Assembly (NCBI RefSeq): GCF_013387495.1
Contig: NZ_JABZEE010000050.1
Coordinates: 1 to 64,000 of the forward strand
DNA from: Streptomyces sp. PKU-EA00015
Lineage (GTDB): Bacteria > Actinomycetota > Actinomycetes > Streptomycetales > Streptomycetaceae
Length of the DNA: 64,000 bases
Direction: 5' to 3'
Shown here: in pieces, positions 37,937-47,691 of the stretch
How the letters are laid out: each line of letters starts with the position of its first letter
Numbering within the stretch: position 1 is the stretch's first letter
Translations under genes and position numbers: made by a program
Notes under the pieces: generated by a model
The model's input: only the letters and a program-made list of their open reading frames with translations
What the model was told of the DNA's origin: nothing
The model's database searches: none

Positions 37937-38614
37937 ATGAGCCAGGCCTACGAGGGAGGGTCATTGGCGGGCAGACTCAAGGCCCCGAGGGGCCGTTACG
38001 GGGGCAGGTCGGCCGAGGAGCGGCAGGCCGAGCGGCGGCAGCGGTTCCTCGACGCGGGCCTGCGGCTGTTCGGCGACAGCCCCGGCTACCGGGCGACGAC
38101 GGTCGCGGCGCTCAGTGAGGCGGCGGGCCTGTCGACCCGGCAGTTCTACGAGGAGTTCCGCACGCTGGAGGACGTGCTCGCGGCGCTCCACCTCCAGGTC
38201 AACGACTGGGCCGAGGAGGCGGCGCTGGCCGCGCTCGCGCAGGCGGAGGGCCTGGCGCTGGCGGAGCGGGCGACGGCGGTCTTCCGGGCGTACGCGGCGA
38301 ACGTGACCGGTGATCCGCGGCGTATCCGCATCACCTTCACCGAGATCGTCGGAGTGAGCCCGGCGATGGAACGTCAGCGGCTGACCCGCCGCGCCCGCTG
38401 GGTGGACTTCATCTGCGCCGAGGCGGCGCGAGCGGTGCAGCGGGGCGAGGCCGAGCCGCGTGACTACCGGATCGCCGCGGCGGCGTTCATCGGCAGCGTC
38501 AACGGCCTGCTGCACGACTGGACCGCCGGATGGGTGGACGCGACGCTCGACGAACTGGTCGACGAACTGGTGCGGATGCTGCTGGGCATTCTGCGTCCCA
38601 TGCCGCCGCTCTGA
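37937..38614 (+). CDS. TetR family transcriptional regulator
   Basis: 225 aa if ATG 37937 is used. An in-frame TTG at 37964, 4 bases after GGAGG, gives a 216-aa protein (AGRLKAPRGRYGG) and may be the real start because the ATG has no ribosome site. N-terminal helix-turn-helix: FLDAGLRLFGDSPGYRATTVAALSEAAGLSTRQFYEEFRTLEDVL (residues about 34-78, shown in parts elsewhere in families of TetR). The C-terminal half is helical ligand-binding. Divergent from the secreted propeller gene, so it probably regulates it and itself. Confidence 0.85.
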   Translation: MSQAYEGGSLAGRLKAPRGRYGGRSAEERQAERRQRFLDAGLRLFGDSPGYRATTVAALSEAAGLSTRQFYEEFRTLEDVLAALHLQVNDWAEEAALAALAQAEGLALAERATAVFRAYAANVTGDPRRIRITFTEIVGVSPAMERQRLTRRARWVDFICAEAARAVQRGEAEPRDYRIAAAAFIGSVNGLLHDWTAGWVDATLDELVDELVRMLLGILRPMPPL

Positions 38615-38728
38615 CGTCGTCGTCCACCTATCTGGTCATCGCGCCGGCAAGTCGGGCCCATTGACCGCCTTGGTTCGCGTATCCAATCTCGGTTCTCATA
38701 CATGTACGCAAGTTGCATGGAGAGACAG

Positions 38729-39242
38729 ATGGGCCCGACCACCACTATGGGGCGGGCTGCTCGCCACCCGTGAACTGGCCGCCGTCTGCCGGACCTTCGG
38801 GGTCGGCCTGTCGATGCACTCCAACACCCACCTGGGCATCAGCCTCGCCGCGATGACGCATGTCGCGGCCGTCGTCCCGAACCTCGACCACGCCTGTGAC
38901 AGCCACTACCCGTGGCAGACGGAGGACGTGATCACCGAGCGACACGTCTTCGAGGACGGCCGGCTCGCGGTGAGCGATCTGCCCGGACTCGGTGTGGAAG
39001 TCGACCGCGACCGGCTCGCCCGCCTGCGCCGGCGGTGGCTGGACGACGACGGCTCGCTGCGCGACCGCGACGACGCGGCGGCCATGCGGGCCGCCGAGCC
39101 GGACTGGTCGCCGGGCCGCTGGCAGCTGCGCCCGGCCGGCCGGGCGCAGCTGCCGGGGCCGGCGAAGCCCCGCCCCGGGGGACGTGAACCACGTCCCCCG
39201 GGAACGTCAACGCACCGCGTCGTTTCGGGCAGACTGGCCTGA
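38729..39242 (+). pseudogene. Remnant of glucarate dehydratase (enolase superfamily)
   Basis: A GGAGAGA ribosome site (38719-38725) and ATG 38729 are followed after six bases by the 3' third of a glucarate-dehydratase-like gene. Reading GAC-CAC-CAC-TA gives DHHY, then one base is missing and the frame continues WGGLLATRELAAVC, SMHSNTHLGISLAAMTH and DSHYPWQTEDVITE to SLRDRDDAAAMRAAEPDWSP. In the native frame from the ATG, translation stops after 14 codons. So about two thirds of the gene (the whole N-terminal capping domain and first catalytic Lys residues) are deleted and a frameshift follows. The A+T-richer stretch just upstream (38660-38728) is probably its old promoter. Confidence 0.8.
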
Positions 39243-39272
39243 TACCTGCACCACGTACTCGGAGCGCGCACG

Positions 39273-40379
39273 GTGACCATTCGCGACGGACAGCACCTGT
39301 ACACGGCGGCCGGCCTGGACCCCCTGGCCGCCCTGCGCACGCCTGCCGATCCGCCTTGCGACGTCTACCTCACGGGCAGCGTCTTCCTCGACATCATCTT
39401 CACCGGCCTCGACTCCGCGCCTGTCCGCGGCACCGAGTCCTGGGCGAGCGGCATGGGCTCCAGCCCCGGCGGCGTCGCCAACATGGCCACCGCACTCGCC
39501 CGTCTCGGGCTGCGGACGTCGCTGGCCGCGGCCTTCGGCGACGACCACTACGGCGAGTACTGCTGGGACGCGCTGGAACAGGGCGAGGGCATCGACCTCA
39601 CGCTGTCCCGCACCGTCCCCGGCTGGCACTCGCCCGTCACCGTCTCCATGGCCTACGAGGGCGAGCGCACCATGGTGTCCCACGGACACGAGGCGCCGCC
39701 GGCCGAGTCCGCCCCGCAATGCCCACCGCCCGCGCGCGCGGCGATCGCCTCCCTCGCCCCCGACCGCGCCGAGTGGATCGCCCAGGCCGCCCGCAAGGGC
39801 ACCCGCGTCTTCGCGGACGTCGGCTGGGACGAGAGCGGCCGCTGGGACCCGGCCGACCTCGCCGACCTGGAGCACTGCGAGGCGTTCCTGCCCAACGCCG
39901 ACGAGGCGATGCGGTACACCCGCACCGAGTGCCCGCTCGCCGCCGCCCACGCCCTGTCCGAGCACGTCCGGCTCGCGGTCGTCACGCTGGGTGCCGAGGG
40001 CGCGTACGCCGTGGACGGCGCGACCGGCGAGAGCGCCCAGGTCCCGGCCATCGAGGTGGAGGCGCTGGACCCGACCGGCGCGGGCGACGTGTTCGTGGCG
40101 GGCTTCGTCACGGGCACCCTCGCCGGCTGGCCGCTCGCCGACCGTCTCGCCTTCGCCGGGCTCACCGCGGCGCTGTCGGTGCAGGAGTTCGGCGGTTCGC
40201 TCTCCGCGCCGGGCTGGTCGGAGATCGCGGCCTGGTGGCAGTCGGTGCAGGGCCTCCCGGACCAGGACCCCGCCGCGCTGCGCCGCTACGCCTTCCTGGA
40301 GGACCTGCTGCCGGCCGCGGCCCGGCCGTGGCCGCTGCGCCGGGCGGTCCCCACGATCGGCTTCGGCCGCAACGGCTGA
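39273..40379 (+). CDS. PfkB family carbohydrate kinase
   Basis: 368 aa from GTG 39273, GGAG 8 bases upstream. Ribokinase-fold signatures: GSSPGGVANMATALARLG near 62-80 and DPTGAGDVFVAGF near 266-278 with the catalytic Asp in GAGD. The sugar substrate cannot be named. It has a 30-residue N-terminal extension before the first strand (CDVYLTGSVFLD). It follows the glucarate dehydratase remnant by 30 bases; the two may once have formed a sugar-acid/sugar catabolic unit, but the kinase is intact. Confidence 0.88.
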   Translation: MTIRDGQHLYTAAGLDPLAALRTPADPPCDVYLTGSVFLDIIFTGLDSAPVRGTESWASGMGSSPGGVANMATALARLGLRTSLAAAFGDDHYGEYCWDALEQGEGIDLTLSRTVPGWHSPVTVSMAYEGERTMVSHGHEAPPAESAPQCPPPARAAIASLAPDRAEWIAQAARKGTRVFADVGWDESGRWDPADLADLEHCEAFLPNADEAMRYTRTECPLAAAHALSEHVRLAVVTLGAEGAYAVDGATGESAQVPAIEVEALDPTGAGDVFVAGFVTGTLAGWPLADRLAFAGLTAALSVQEFGGSLSAPGWSEIAAWWQSVQGLPDQDPAALRRYAFLEDLLPAAARPWPLRRAVPTIGFGRNG

Positions 40380-40426
40380 GCCCGGCCCCCCGGTCCCGGC
40401 CCGCTCCGGGCGGAAAAGCCCTCGGT

Positions 40427-40450
40427 CCTGTCAGTGACAGGTCGTACCCT
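40427..40450 (+). promoter_or_regulatory. Perfect palindrome and -10 element upstream of phoH
   Basis: CCTGTCAGTGACAGG (40427-40441) is a 7+1+7 perfect palindrome. TACCCT (40445-40450) follows 3 bases later and fits a -10. A protein bound to the palindrome would cover the spacer and block the phoH-ybeY operon promoter. The binding factor is unknown. Confidence 0.5.
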
Positions 40451-40521
40451 GGATGGTCCAGAGGTTGTCGAGCAGCGAGAACCCTGCAACGGGAGGTATG
40501 TGCAGGCCACAGAGCCGGCCC

Positions 40522-41535
<1,014 letters not shown>

Positions 41536-41547
41536 AACAGCCGCACC

Positions 41548-42045
41548 ATGTCGATCGACGTCAACAACGAGTCCGGAACCGAGGTCGACGAGCAGGCGAT
41601 CCTCGACGTCGCCCGCTACGCGCTCGCGCGGATGCGTATCCACCCGCTCTCCGAGCTCTCGGTGATCGTCGTGGACGCCGAGGCCATGGAGCAGCTGCAC
41701 ATCCAGTGGATGGACCTGCCGGGCCCGACCGATGTCATGTCCTTCCCCATGGACGAACTGCGTCCGCCGGCCAAGGACGACGAGGAGCCCCCGCAGGGGC
41801 TCCTCGGTGACATCGTGCTCTGCCCCGAGGTCGCCAAGAAGCAGGGCGAGGACGCACCGACGCAGCACTCCATGGACGAGGAGCTCCAGCTCCTCACCGT
41901 CCACGGGGTGCTGCACCTGCTCGGATACGACCACGAGGAGCCGGACGAGAAGGCGGAGATGTTCGGGCTGCAGGCCGCGATCGTCGACGGCTGGCGGGCG
42001 GAGAAGGGCCTGACCGGCCCGTCCCCGGCGCCGACCGTCTCATGA
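41548..42045 (+). CDS. ybeY: Endoribonuclease YbeY
   Basis: 165 aa. Metal site HGVLHLLGYDH near 117-127 (H-x3-H-x5-H). YbeY takes part in 16S rRNA 3'-end maturation and ribosome quality control, and often pairs with Era and PhoH; era lies 6 kb downstream here instead of directly after. The stop overlaps the next start by ATGA. Confidence 0.96.
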   Translation: MSIDVNNESGTEVDEQAILDVARYALARMRIHPLSELSVIVVDAEAMEQLHIQWMDLPGPTDVMSFPMDELRPPAKDDEEPPQGLLGDIVLCPEVAKKQGEDAPTQHSMDEELQLLTVHGVLHLLGYDHEEPDEKAEMFGLQAAIVDGWRAEKGLTGPSPAPTVS

Positions 42046-43346
42046 CCGGCCAACTCCTCGCGGGCGCCGTCGCGCTGGTGGTCGTCGCCTGGCTCGCCGC
42101 CTGCGCGGAGGCAGGCCTCGCCCGGGTGTCCAGCTTCCGCGCCGCCGAGGCCGTACGGTCGGGGCGGCGCGGCGCCGCCAAGCTGGAGCAGGTCGCCGCC
42201 GACCCCACCCGTTATCTCAACGTCGCCCTGCTCGTGCGGGTCGCCTGCGAGATGGCGGCCGGCGTGCTCGTCACGTACGTGTGCCTGGGGGAGTTCGAGG
42301 AGACCTGGTCGGCGCTGCTCGTCGCCATCGCCGTGATGGTGCTCGTCAGTTACGTCGCCGTCGGCGTCTCCCCGCGTACCATCGGGCGCCAGCACCCGCT
42401 CAACACCGCGACCGCCGCCGCGTACGTCCTGCTGCCGCTGGCCCGGGTCATGGGCCCCGTGCCGCAGCTGCTGATCCTCATCGGCAACGCGATGACGCCC
42501 GGAAAGGGTTTCCGCAAGGGCCCGTTCGCCTCCGAGGCCGAGCTGCGGGCCCTGGTCGACCTCGCCGAGCAGGAGTCGCTGATCGAGGACGACGAGCGCC
42601 GGATGGTGCACTCCGTCTTCGAACTCGGCGACACCCTGGTCCGCGAGGTGATGGTCCCCCGCACCGACCTCGTGTCCATCGAGCGGTTCAAGACCGTGCG
42701 GCAGGCGCTGACTCTGGCGTTGCGCTCGGGCTTCTCCCGCATCCCCGTCACCGGGGAGAACGAGGACGACATCGTCGGCGTCGTCTACCTCAAGGACCTG
42801 GTCCGCAAGACGCACATCAACCGCGACGCGGAGGCCGACCCGGTGTCCACGGCGATGCGGCCCGCGATGTTCGTCCCGGACACGAAGAACGCGGGCGACC
42901 TGCTGCGCGAGATGCAGCAGAAGCGCAACCACGTCGCCGTCGTCATCGACGAGTACGGCGGCACGGCGGGCATCGTCACGATCGAGGACATCCTGGAGGA
43001 GATCGTCGGCGAGATCACCGACGAGTACGACCGCGAGGCGCCGCCGGTCGAGGAGCTCGGCGACGGGCGCTTCCGGGTCACCGCGCGCCTCGACATCGGC
43101 GACCTCGGCGAGCTGTACGGCCTCGGGGCCGACGAGCTCGACGACGAGGACGTCGAGACGGTCGGCGGTCTGCTCGCCAAGGCACTGGGCCGCGTACCGA
43201 TCGCGGGCGCGCGAGCGGTGGTGGACCTGCCGGACGGCCGCGCCCTGCGGCTGACCGCCGAGTCGCCGGCGGGCCGCCGGAACAAGATCGTCACGGTGCT
43301 GTCGGAGCCGGCGGAACTGCCGGCGGAGAAGGGGGCGGCGGGATGA
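42042..43346 (+). CDS. CorC/HlyC-type CBS-domain membrane protein
   Basis: 434 aa. N-terminal DUF21/CNNM transmembrane part with about four helices (residues 1-150: LLAGAVALVVVAWLAACAEAG; WSALLVAIAVMVLVSYVAVGV), then a tandem CBS pair (about 195-320, with MVPRTDLVSIER and HVAVVIDEYGGTAGIVT), and a C-terminal CorC/HlyC FAD-like domain (about 340-425). Relatives take part in Mg2+/Co2+ efflux or transport; the hemolysin name is historical. Start overlaps ybeY, stop overlaps the YjbR gene, so all are co-translated. Confidence 0.92.
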   Translation: MTGQLLAGAVALVVVAWLAACAEAGLARVSSFRAAEAVRSGRRGAAKLEQVAADPTRYLNVALLVRVACEMAAGVLVTYVCLGEFEETWSALLVAIAVMVLVSYVAVGVSPRTIGRQHPLNTATAAAYVLLPLARVMGPVPQLLILIGNAMTPGKGFRKGPFASEAELRALVDLAEQESLIEDDERRMVHSVFELGDTLVREVMVPRTDLVSIERFKTVRQALTLALRSGFSRIPVTGENEDDIVGVVYLKDLVRKTHINRDAEADPVSTAMRPAMFVPDTKNAGDLLREMQQKRNHVAVVIDEYGGTAGIVTIEDILEEIVGEITDEYDREAPPVEELGDGRFRVTARLDIGDLGELYGLGADELDDEDVETVGGLLAKALGRVPIAGARAVVDLPDGRALRLTAESPAGRRNKIVTVLSEPAELPAEKGAAG

Positions 43347-43696
43347 AGGCGCAGGATTTGCGGGCGTTCTGCCTCGGGTTCAACGCGGCGGTCGAGGAGT
43401 TCCCGTTCGGTCCCGAGACGTCGGTGTTCAAGGTGCTGGGGAAGATGTTCGCCCTCAGCGCGCTGGATGCGGAGCCGCTGACGGTCAACCTGAAGTGCGA
43501 GCCGGACTTGGCGGTCCAGCTGCGTGCGGAGCACGCGGCGATCGTGCCGGGGTGGCACATGAACAAGCGCCACTGGAACACGGTGACGGTGGGAGGGCTC
43601 CCGGACCGGATGGTCCGGGAGCTGATCGAGGACTCGTACGACCTGGTGGTGGCGGGCCTGCCGCGATCGGAACGCCTCCGCCTGGACCGCGGCTAG
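43343..43696 (+). CDS. MmcQ/YjbR family protein
   Basis: 117 aa; ATG overlaps the previous stop by 4 bases. Family features: LRAFCLGFNAAVEEFPFG at the start, KMFALSAL near 35, NLKCEPDLAVQLRAEH near 50, PGWHMNKRHWNTV near 72, and the closing DSYDLVVAGLPRSERL. Members have a CyaY-like fold and are thought to bind DNA; function is not established. Last gene of the phoH operon, ending at the large repeat block. Confidence 0.88.
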   Translation: MKAQDLRAFCLGFNAAVEEFPFGPETSVFKVLGKMFALSALDAEPLTVNLKCEPDLAVQLRAEHAAIVPGWHMNKRHWNTVTVGGLPDRMVRELIEDSYDLVVAGLPRSERLRLDRG

Positions 43697-44446
43697 CGGG
43701 CCGCCCTGCGAGCGGTGCCTCCACCGGGCCCCGCACCTGCGGCCTCCGGGGGCGAGGGGGTGCCCCTGGCGGCTCGATCTCCCCCTGCGGCCTGGCGGGC
43801 GCTGGGTGGCGGCCCCTGGCGAGGCGAGCGAGGGTGCACCTGGCGGGCCACGCGTATCGCTCTCCCCCTGTGGTCCCGCGGGCGTGGGGTGGGGTCTCCC
43901 GGCGGAGCCAGGGAGTGTGGCCTTGGGCCCCGCGTCTCTATCTCCGCCTGCGGCCTGGCGGCGTGGGGGCCTGACGAAGCCGGGGGAGGTGCCCTGGCGG
44001 GGCGGGGAGGAGTGCCGCCTTTGCGTATCGAACGCCCCATGCGGCTTGGCGGGCGTGGTTGGTGTCTCCCGGCGGAGCCAGGGAGTGTGCCTTCCGTGGG
44101 CCCCGCGTCTCATCTCCCCCTGCGGCGTGGGTGGGGTTCTCCTGGCCGGGGCGGGGAGGAGCGCCGCCTTTGCGTATCGAACGCCCCATGCGGCTTGGCG
44201 GCCGTGGGTGGGGGTCCCCTGGCCAAGCCAGGGAAGGTCCCCCGACAGGGCTGGGTTTCTCGGAGCGGATCAGCCCGTCCGGGGCCACCTCCCCACGGCC
44301 GCCAGGCCGTAGGGGGAGTTGGAGGACACCGCGCGAAGCGCGGGACGGGGCCAGGGGCCAAGACCCGCAAACCGTGCCCGCCAGGGCACAGGGCCACGGG
44401 GGCTGGGGCGGAGCCCCAGTTGTGGGAAGGGGCGGGGAGGGGAAAG
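43697..44446. repeat. 750-base repeat block: family 1, expanded copy D
   Basis: Convergent gap without genes. The right part (44233-44446) is a recognisable family-1 right half: centre GGGCTGGGTTTCTCGG..., arm CCCCACGGCCGCCAGGCCGTAGGGGGAG, GAGGACACCGCGCGAAGCGCGG, and an end sequence (GGGAAGGGGCGGGGAGGGGAAA) touching the stop codon of the MFS gene. The left part holds internal duplications: GGCGGAGCCAGGGAGTGTG at 43901 and 44071 (170 bp apart), and a 57-base segment at 44002 and 44151 (149 bp apart, two mismatches). It has grown by duplication of family arms. Confidence 0.8.
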
Positions 44447-45856
44447 TCACCCCCTCCGCGACGCGCCCCGCAGCCCCGCCGCCACCACCAGCCCCGCCAC
44501 CAGCACCACGCCCGCGTCGACCGACAGCACCAGCCGGACGCCCTCCAGCAGTGACGGGCCCGTCGTCGCGAGGACGCCGAGCAGGGGGATGCCCACCGTG
44601 ACGCCCACCTGCTGCGTCGTCGTCACCAGGCCGGTCGCCAGCCCCTGTTCCTCGTCCGGGACCCCGGACGTCACCGTCACGCCGTACGAGATGATCGCGC
44701 CCAGGTGGCACATGCTCGCCAGCGAGACGCCGACCCCGGCCAGCAGCGCGCCCGACTCCGCGCCCACGCCCAGCAGGGCGGCGACGAACACGCCCTGGCC
44801 GAGCAGCGAGAACACCAGCGTCCGGTGCGCTCCGATGCGGCCGATCACCTTCGGCACCAACGCGCCCGCGAACACCGACACGACGCCCTGCACGCCGAAG
44901 ACCAGGCCCGTGCCGAACGCCGAGAGCCCCAGCGTCTCCTGGAGGTAGAGGGTGAGCACGAACACCACCGTGCTCATCATCGAGAAGGTCACGAGGCCGC
45001 CCAGGTTGCCGAACGCGACCGTGCGGCGGCGCAGCATCGGCAGGGACACCAGCGGCGCGTCGCTGCGGGACTCGACGGCGGCGAACGCGATCAGCAGTGT
45101 GATGCCCACGGCCAGCGTCACCAGGACGTCCGTGCCGCCGAAACCCCGGTCCGCCGCCGTGGACAGGGCGTAGATCACGGCGAGCAGGCCGCCGGTGACC
45201 GTCACCGCGCCGGGCACGTCGAGCCGGGGCCGCTCCGGCGTACGCGACTCCGGCAGCAGGCGGGGCGCGAGCGGCAGGACGACCAGGGTGAAGAGCGCCA
45301 GCAGGCCCATCGTGGAGCGCCAGCCGAGCGTGTCGGTCATGACGCCGCCGAGCACCATGCCGATGGTGAAGCCCAGGGACAGCAGCGTGCCGCTGATCCC
45401 GAGCGCCCGGTCGCGCAGCGGCCCTTCGGGGAACGTCGTGGTGAGCAGCGACATGCCCGTCGGCACGATGGCCGCCGCGCCCAGCCCCTGCAACGCCCGC
45501 CCGGCGAGGAACGACGCCGGGTCCCAGGCGAAGGTCGCGAGCAGCGAGGCGGCGCCGAAGACGGAGAGGCCCGCCAGGAAGAGCCTGCGTCGCCCGTACA
45601 GGTCGGCGATCCGCCCGAACAGGAGCAGGAAGCCGCCGGACGGCAGCGCGAAGGCGGTGACCGCCCACTGCAGGGCGGACCGGCTCAGCCCGAGGTCCTG
45701 GCCGAGGACGGGCAGTGCCACGTTCAGTACGGAGAAGTCGAGGGCGACCATGAACTGCGCGGCGCACAGGACGAAGAGGATCAGCCGGGACCGGCGGTCG
45801 AGTCCGGGCGGCGACGCGGCGCCGCGGGCCGTGGGGAGGGAGGTGTCGGTAGCCAT
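44447..45856 (-). CDS. MFS drug exporter, DHA2 (EmrB/QacA) type
   Basis: 469 aa. Very hydrophobic throughout, with family motifs LDFSVLNVALP near 40-50 (motif D1), the loop 2-3 motif GRIADLYGRRRLF near 82-94 (motif A), and RALQGLGAAAIVP near 122-134. Proton-coupled efflux of drugs or small molecules; substrate unknown. Divergent from an XRE-type regulator with 89 bases between starts, so probably regulated by it. The C-terminal end meets the repeat block. Confidence 0.9.
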   Translation of the reverse strand: MATDTSLPTARGAASPPGLDRRSRLILFVLCAAQFMVALDFSVLNVALPVLGQDLGLSRSALQWAVTAFALPSGGFLLLFGRIADLYGRRRLFLAGLSVFGAASLLATFAWDPASFLAGRALQGLGAAAIVPTGMSLLTTTFPEGPLRDRALGISGTLLSLGFTIGMVLGGVMTDTLGWRSTMGLLALFTLVVLPLAPRLLPESRTPERPRLDVPGAVTVTGGLLAVIYALSTAADRGFGGTDVLVTLAVGITLLIAFAAVESRSDAPLVSLPMLRRRTVAFGNLGGLVTFSMMSTVVFVLTLYLQETLGLSAFGTGLVFGVQGVVSVFAGALVPKVIGRIGAHRTLVFSLLGQGVFVAALLGVGAESGALLAGVGVSLASMCHLGAIISYGVTVTSGVPDEEQGLATGLVTTTQQVGVTVGIPLLGVLATTGPSLLEGVRLVLSVDAGVVLVAGLVVAAGLRGASRRG

Positions 45857-45945
45857 GGCCCCACCCTCGGGCGGCCGGAACAGACGTGGGGAGCGGGAAC
45901 TTATCCTGTTGGCCGCACCACCAGGCTTACGGACAGGGGGAGTAC
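45857..45945. promoter_or_regulatory. Divergent promoter region, MFS exporter and XRE regulator
   Basis: 89 bases holding both promoters. An A+T-richer core (GGGAACTTATCCTGTT, 45895-45910) is the likely operator area. No clear palindrome is seen, so exact sites are not assigned. Confidence 0.35.
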
Positions 45946-46839
45946 GTGGGCACGTCGGTCGAACAGGACGCGATGAAGGCGCACCGGCTCGCCGAGCTGC
46001 GCGAGTTCCTGATGAGCAGGCGCGCGCGGATCAGCCCGGCCGAGGCGGGTCTGCCGGACGGCGGCGCCCGCCGCCGCACCCCGGGGCTGCGCCGGGAGGA
46101 GGTCGCGGTCCTCGCGGGCGTCGGCATCTCCTGGTACCAGTGGCTGGAGCAGGGCCGGGACATCACCGTCTCCCCGCAGGTGCTCGACTCGGTGGGCCGG
46201 GTGCTGAGGCTCAGCAGCGCCGAGCGCCGCCACCTGTACGCCCTCGCCGGCCTCAACCCGCCCCCGCCCGAGGTGGATCCGGACGACAAGGACATGTGCG
46301 CGGGACTGCGGCGGCTGATCGACGCGTGGATGCCGAACCCCGCGCACATCATGGACGTCCACTGGAACACCGTGCTGTACAACGACGCGGCGGGCACGGT
46401 GCTCGGCATGCGTCCCGACGTCGTCCAGAACTGCCTGCTCGCGTTCTTCACCGACCCGGTCTACCGGGCCCGCAGCTGCGGTTGGGAGCAGGTGGCCCCG
46501 CAGCTGGTCGCCCAGTTCCGGGCCGCCTGCTCCGAGTGCCCGGACGACGAGGGCTTCCAGCAGGTCGTGACGCAGGCGAAGGCGGTCAGTCGCGAGTTCA
46601 CCGAGCTGTGGGAGCGGCGTGACATCGCGCCCGGCGGCCAGATCCGCAAGGAGATGGAGCACCCGCTGGTCGGCCGGCTGGTGCTGGAGTCGACCCAGCT
46701 CCGTGTCCCCGCCCGCCCGGACCTCGTGATCGTGATGCACACTCCCGTACCGGACGCGACGGCGGACACGGCCGCGAAACTGGAGTGGCTGGCGAGCCCG
46801 GAGGGTCGTCGCGGGGCGATGTATCCAGTGGCCGGATGA
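45946..46839 (+). CDS. XRE-type regulator with MmyB-like ligand domain
   Basis: 297 aa from GTG 45946, GGGGGAG 4 bases upstream (an upstream ATG at 45886 overlaps the promoter region). N-terminal helix-turn-helix RRTPGLRREEVAVLAGVGISWYQ (residues about 36-60, read in segments), the usual start of this family, then the MmyB-like PAS-type domain (LIDAWMPNPAHIMDVHWNTVLYNDAA and HPLVGRLVLESTQL near 240). The family is abundant in Streptomyces, and its ligand domain may bind fatty acids. The divergent exporter is the likely target. Confidence 0.9.
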   Translation: MGTSVEQDAMKAHRLAELREFLMSRRARISPAEAGLPDGGARRRTPGLRREEVAVLAGVGISWYQWLEQGRDITVSPQVLDSVGRVLRLSSAERRHLYALAGLNPPPPEVDPDDKDMCAGLRRLIDAWMPNPAHIMDVHWNTVLYNDAAGTVLGMRPDVVQNCLLAFFTDPVYRARSCGWEQVAPQLVAQFRAACSECPDDEGFQQVVTQAKAVSREFTELWERRDIAPGGQIRKEMEHPLVGRLVLESTQLRVPARPDLVIVMHTPVPDATADTAAKLEWLASPEGRRGAMYPVAG

Positions 46840-46921
46840 CCTCCGGTTCTGTGTATTGTCTGTGCGTCAAAGGGGAGGGGGGAAGCTCCCCACGAGCTGT
46901 TTCACCAGGGGAGATGACGCA

Positions 46922-47653
46922 ATGCGTACCCGTATTCGCCGTAGCGCCGCCGCCGTTCTGACCGCTTCCGCTCTCTGTCTCGCGGGCACCGCCTGCGGTG
47001 CGGAGGACGACAAGAAGCCGAGCGCCTCCGCGGACAAGAGCGGCGAGAAGCAGGAGGGCGGCGCGAGCGCGCCGGCCGTGAAGCCGTTCACCGCCGAGCA
47101 GTTGAAGGCCGCCACGCTGGTGGCCGGCGACCTGCCCGAGGGCTGGAAGGCGACCAAGACGCCTTCTTCCGACGACCCGGCGCCGAAGGCCGACAAGCCG
47201 GAGTGCCAGCCGATCGCGAACCTGCTGGCCGACGACGTCGAGGGCGCCACCATGGGCGAGCCGGCCGACTTCGAGAGCGCGGGCAGCGAGACGGCCCTCA
47301 GCCAGGCCGTCTTCACCCTCGAGGGCACCGGCGCCGCCGACTTCACCAAGGCCCTCGGCACCGCCGTGGACGCGTGCCCGCAGCTGACGTTCACGCAGGA
47401 CGGCGAGAAGAACGACGTCAAGATCGAGAAGGTGGCGGCCGGGAAGGTCGCCGAGGACTCCCAGACGTTCTCGATGACGATGAAGCTCCCGGGCCTCGGC
47501 GTGGACTACAAGGTGTACCTGCTGGTCGCCTCGCAGGGCACGGCTGTCTCCCGCGCCGCGTACATCCCGGGTGAGGACCCGGCTGCGGTGAAGGCGTTCG
47601 ACGGCCTCGTCAAGGTCATCGGCGACAAGCTCGTCAAGGCCGCCCAGGGCTGA
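46922..47653 (+). CDS. Lipoprotein of unknown function
   Basis: 243 aa from ATG 46922 with GGGGAG 7 bases upstream. Signal peptide RTRIRRSAAAVLTASALCLAG with lipobox LAGTAC at about residue 25-27, then a charged, Lys/Ala/Ser/Gly linker (KKPSASADKSGEKQEGGAS), and a folded domain (about 55-243) starting FTAEQLKAATLVAGDLPEGW, with cysteines near 98 and 158. Resembles the many streptomycete extracellular lipoproteins with a PknH-sensor/LpqN-like fold, but I cannot assign it firmly. Standing alone in the same orientation as the CDA-like gene. Confidence 0.8.
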   Translation: MRTRIRRSAAAVLTASALCLAGTACGAEDDKKPSASADKSGEKQEGGASAPAVKPFTAEQLKAATLVAGDLPEGWKATKTPSSDDPAPKADKPECQPIANLLADDVEGATMGEPADFESAGSETALSQAVFTLEGTGAADFTKALGTAVDACPQLTFTQDGEKNDVKIEKVAAGKVAEDSQTFSMTMKLPGLGVDYKVYLLVASQGTAVSRAAYIPGEDPAAVKAFDGLVKVIGDKLVKAAQG

Positions 47654-47678
47654 CGTCGGTGCGGACCCGGGGCCGATC

Positions 47679-47684
47679 TATGCT
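47679..47684 (+). promoter_or_regulatory. -10 element for the CDA-like gene (leaderless spacing)
   Basis: TATGCT, 7 bases, then ATG 47692. The GGGAG between is only one base from the ATG and so not a usable ribosome site. Confidence 0.45.
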
Positions 47685-47691
47685 CGGGAGC

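Noticed and set aside
43715..44601. Several open frames of 160-280 codons in the repeat block
   Set aside because: They are Gly/Ala/Arg/Pro-rich, exist in several frames at once, and follow the palindromic repeat sequence rather than any family.
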